64,000 nt of DNA from [Muricauda] lutisoli (nom. illeg.) (GTDB lineage: Bacteria; Bacteroidota; Bacteroidia; Flavobacteriales; Flavobacteriaceae), in NCBI RefSeq assembly GCF_017313105.1, contig NZ_JAFLND010000003.1:668206-732205 (forward strand), written 5' to 3'. The notes under the pieces were generated by a model that ran no database searches, had not been told where the DNA came from, and saw nothing but the letters and a program-made list of their open reading frames with translations. Shown here one piece after another: positions 62,216-64,000 of the stretch. Each line of letters opens with the position of its first letter. The first letter of the stretch is position 1. Position numbers and translations under genes: made by a program.

Positions 62216-64000
62216 ATGGAAAAAATTACTTTCTTAGATTTTAGAAAGGGCAAAATTTTTGTCTTACTTCTGGTTCTGGGATTTATAGTATATCCTAATA
62301 TTACATCTTTTAAGAATGTTCCAAGCTCTCTTGAGAACAACAGGAATATATCTCATGATGATACTGGTGATAGCTATACGTTGAATAGTTCCAATTTGGC
62401 ATTGGACTTTAATACGCAAAGAAATTGGGAGACTAATAATTCTGATGCTCAAGAAACCGGTGTTTGTAATTATAATAGTGAAGAAGCTAATTATAATGGT
62501 CCCGACAAAGTTTTACTTTGCCATAAAGAAGATAAAAGTTACAACAATCCCCGAAATGGATATCATACAATAAGCGTAGCCCCCGCTTCAGTTAAGGCTC
62601 ATTTAGATCATGGTGATACATTGGGCGCCTGTGGAGATGGAGGAGATGACACCGATGCAGATGGTGATGGCGTAAGCGATGAAGATGAGAAAGAAGATGC
62701 TACCGATCCATTGGATTATTGTGATTACAATCCTGAACATATTACCTTTCCTCAAAGTGATGAATACCTCCAAGCTGATTGTGATGGCGATGGAGTGAGC
62801 AATGGACAAGAGCATGAAGATGGCACAGACCCCTTGGATCCTTGTGATTTTGTACTGGAACACCAAGATTGTTCCGTTTCCGATGAATGGAAAAAAGCTG
62901 ATTGCGACGGTGATGGGGTGAGCAATGGACAAGAGAAGGAAGATGGGACAGACCCATTGGATCCTTGTGATTTTGTACTGGAACACCAAGATTGTTCCGT
63001 TTCCGATGAATGGAAAAAAGCTGATTGCGACGGTGATGGGGTAAGCAATGGACAAGAGAAAGAAGATGGGACAGACCCCTTGGATCCTTGTGATTTTGTA
63101 CTGGAAAGTCAAGACTGTTCGCCTTCAGAAGAATGGAAAAAAGCTGATTGCGACGGTGATGGGGTGAGCAATGGACAAGAGAAGGAAGATGGGACAGACC
63201 CATTGGATCCTTGTGATTTTGTACTGGAAAATCAAGACTGTTCGCCATCAGAAGAATGGAAAAAAGCTGATTGCGACGGTGATGGAGTGAGCAATGGACA
63301 AGAGAAGGAAGATGGGACAGACCCATTGGATCCTTGTGATTTTGTACTGGAACACCAAGATTGTTCCGTTTCCGATGAATGGAAAAAAGCTGATTGCGAC
63401 GGTGATGGAGTGAGCAATGGACAAGAGAAAGAAGATGGGACAGACCCGTTGGATCCTTGTGATTTTGTACTGGAAAATCAAGACTGTTCGCCATCAGAAG
63501 AATGGAAAAAAGCTGATTGTGACGGTGATGGAGTGAGCAATGGACAAGAGAAAGAAGATGGGACAGACCCATTAGATCCTTGTGATTATAATACCGATAG
63601 CGTGACCTTGCCGCAGAGCGGTGATTACCTTACCGCGGATTGCGATGGCGATGGAGTCACGAATGGCGATGAAGAAGAGGACGGAACCGACCCACAGGAC
63701 CCATGTGATTTTGAACTTGACAGCCAAACGGTCGACCCCGATTCCACTTGGAACAGTTCCGATTGCGATGGCGATGGTGTGACCAACGAGGATGAAACAG
63801 AAGATGGCACGGACCCATTAGATCCATGCGACTACAATCCCGATAGTGTGACCTTGCCGCAGAGCGGTGATTACCTGACCGCGGATTGCGATGGCGATGG
63901 AGTCACGAATGGCGATGAAGAAGAGGACGGAACCGACCCACAGGACCCATGTGATTTTGAACTTGACAGCCAAACGGTCGACCCCGATTCCACTTGGAAC
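62216..64000 (+). CDS. Secreted protein with thrombospondin type-3 repeats (3' end outside window)
   Basis: Open frame with 595 codons visible and no stop before the window ends. N-terminus: charged start (EKITFLDFRKGK), hydrophobic signal (IFVLLLVLGFIVYPNI), then a spacer. Residues 98-139 hold KVLLCHKEDKSY and HTISVAPASVKAHLDHGDTL, a motif I know from other Bacteroidota surface proteins. From 62651 there are eleven 41-residue units (DCDGDGVSNGQEKEDGTDPL type), calcium-binding thrombospondin type-3-like repeats with 2-3 cysteines each. Probably a long cell-surface or adhesin protein, perhaps type IX-secreted; its C-terminal sorting domain is not visible. Confidence 0.85.
   Translation, partial: MEKITFLDFRKGKIFVLLLVLGFIVYPNITSFKNVPSSLENNRNISHDDTGDSYTLNSSNLALDFNTQRNWETNNSDAQETGVCNYNSEEANYNGPDKVLLCHKEDKSYNNPRNGYHTISVAPASVKAHLDHGDTLGACGDGGDDTDADGDGVSDEDEKEDATDPLDYCDYNPEHITFPQSDEYLQADCDGDGVSNGQEHEDGTDPLDPCDFVLEHQDCSVSDEWKKADCDGDGVSNGQEKEDGTDPLDPCDFVLEHQDCSVSDEWKKADCDGDGVSNGQEKEDGTDPLDPCDFVLESQDCSPSEEWKKADCDGDGVSNGQEKEDGTDPLDPCDFVLENQDCSPSEEWKKADCDGDGVSNGQEKEDGTDPLDPCDFVLEHQDCSVSDEWKKADCDGDGVSNGQEKEDGTDPLDPCDFVLENQDCSPSEEWKKADCDGDGVSNGQEKEDGTDPLDPCDYNTDSVTLPQSGDYLTADCDGDGVTNGDEEEDGTDPQDPCDFELDSQTVDPDSTWNSSDCDGDGVTNEDETEDGTDPLDPCDYNPDSVTLPQSGDYLTADCDGDGVTNGDEEEDGTDPQDPCDFELDSQTVDPDSTWN
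62651..64000 (+). repeat. Tandem 123-bp repeats encoding TSP3-like units
   Basis: Unit starts at 62651, 62774, 62897, 63020, 63143, 63266, 63389, 63512, 63635, 63758 and 63881, exactly 123 bases apart. Units 3-7 are nearly identical in DNA, with alternating HQDCSVSDEWKK and SQDC/NQDCSPSEEWKK ends. From 63601 a higher-order 246-bp repeat (two units) takes over. Confidence 0.92.

Noticed and set aside
62603..63810. Long minus-strand open frames through the TSP3 repeats (up to 276 residues)
   Set aside because: They are shadows: the 123-bp unit is a multiple of three, so any frame open in one unit stays open in all. Their composition is repetitive and there is no start region or neighbour support; the plus-strand frame has a signal peptide and a known repeat family.
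62651..64000. Tandem repeats as a possible CRISPR array
   Set aside because: The units are contiguous 123-bp coding repeats with no variable spacers and stay in one reading frame.

Overview
This 64-kb window is a gene-dense chromosomal stretch of a member of the Bacteroidota, most likely a marine Flavobacteriaceae (the protein sequences look closest to Muricauda/Allomuricauda-, Zobellia- or Maribacter-like genera; the genus is a guess). The signs are Bacteroidota-type promoters (the -7 element TAnnTTTG is found at nine places), an almost complete lack of Shine-Dalgarno sequences except before rpsU, the trpEGDCFBA gene order, families typical of the phylum (DUF2851, DUF3467, short Hpf, LUD protein beside ftsH) and a thrombospondin-type-3 surface protein at the right end.

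Layout. 1-6.5 kb (+): the 3' part of valS, a GH109-like Gfo/Idh/MocA protein with a GHMP sugar kinase and a nucleotidyltransferase, then a sterol-desaturase-family membrane protein. 6.5-11.2 kb (-): one operon rsfS-ftsH-LUD-cdsA-psd-acyl-CoA-binding protein, joining protein quality control to phospholipid synthesis. 11.3-21.1 kb: birA, SRPBCC protein, pyrE, Nudix hydrolase, an M14 peptidase lipoprotein, a histidine kinase/response regulator pair, ddl-coaD, and a PASTA protein with rluD. 21.2-25.9 kb (+): yaaA, ppc, a uracil-DNA-glycosylase-like protein carrying a repeat insertion, and a small lipoprotein. 25.9-34.7 kb (-): an M20 peptidase and the whole trp operon, headed by a leader peptide with three tandem Trp codons and a terminator (classical attenuation), and invaded by several copies of a 70-bp palindromic element, one of which is split by a GIY-YIG nuclease gene. 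34.7-44.4 kb: YceI, nitroreductase and an autoregulated-looking MarR operon; a thiol-redox/rhodanese group; DUF2851, PspC, a K+ channel, an alanine symporter, an HhH protein and an acyl-CoA dehydrogenase. 44.5-59.7 kb (+): the translation/transcription core: rpsU, xer recombinase, hpf, tRNA-Thr/Tyr/Gly/Thr, tuf, tRNA-Trp, secE, nusG, rplKAJL, rpoBC and DUF3467. 59.7-64 kb: a four-helix membrane protein, prfC, and a surface protein with eleven 41-residue Ca-binding repeats that runs off the window.

Most of the window is ordinary housekeeping sequence. The points most worth a second look are: (1) the GIY-YIG nuclease gene bounded exactly by the two halves of a repeat that also occurs nearby without the gene, which looks like an autonomous element with MITE-like derivatives; (2) the trp leader-peptide attenuator; (3) the single strong Shine-Dalgarno, on rpsU; (4) the MarR operator palindrome; and (5) the recently expanded TSP3 repeat protein. 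No CRISPR array, prophage or classical insertion sequence was seen.
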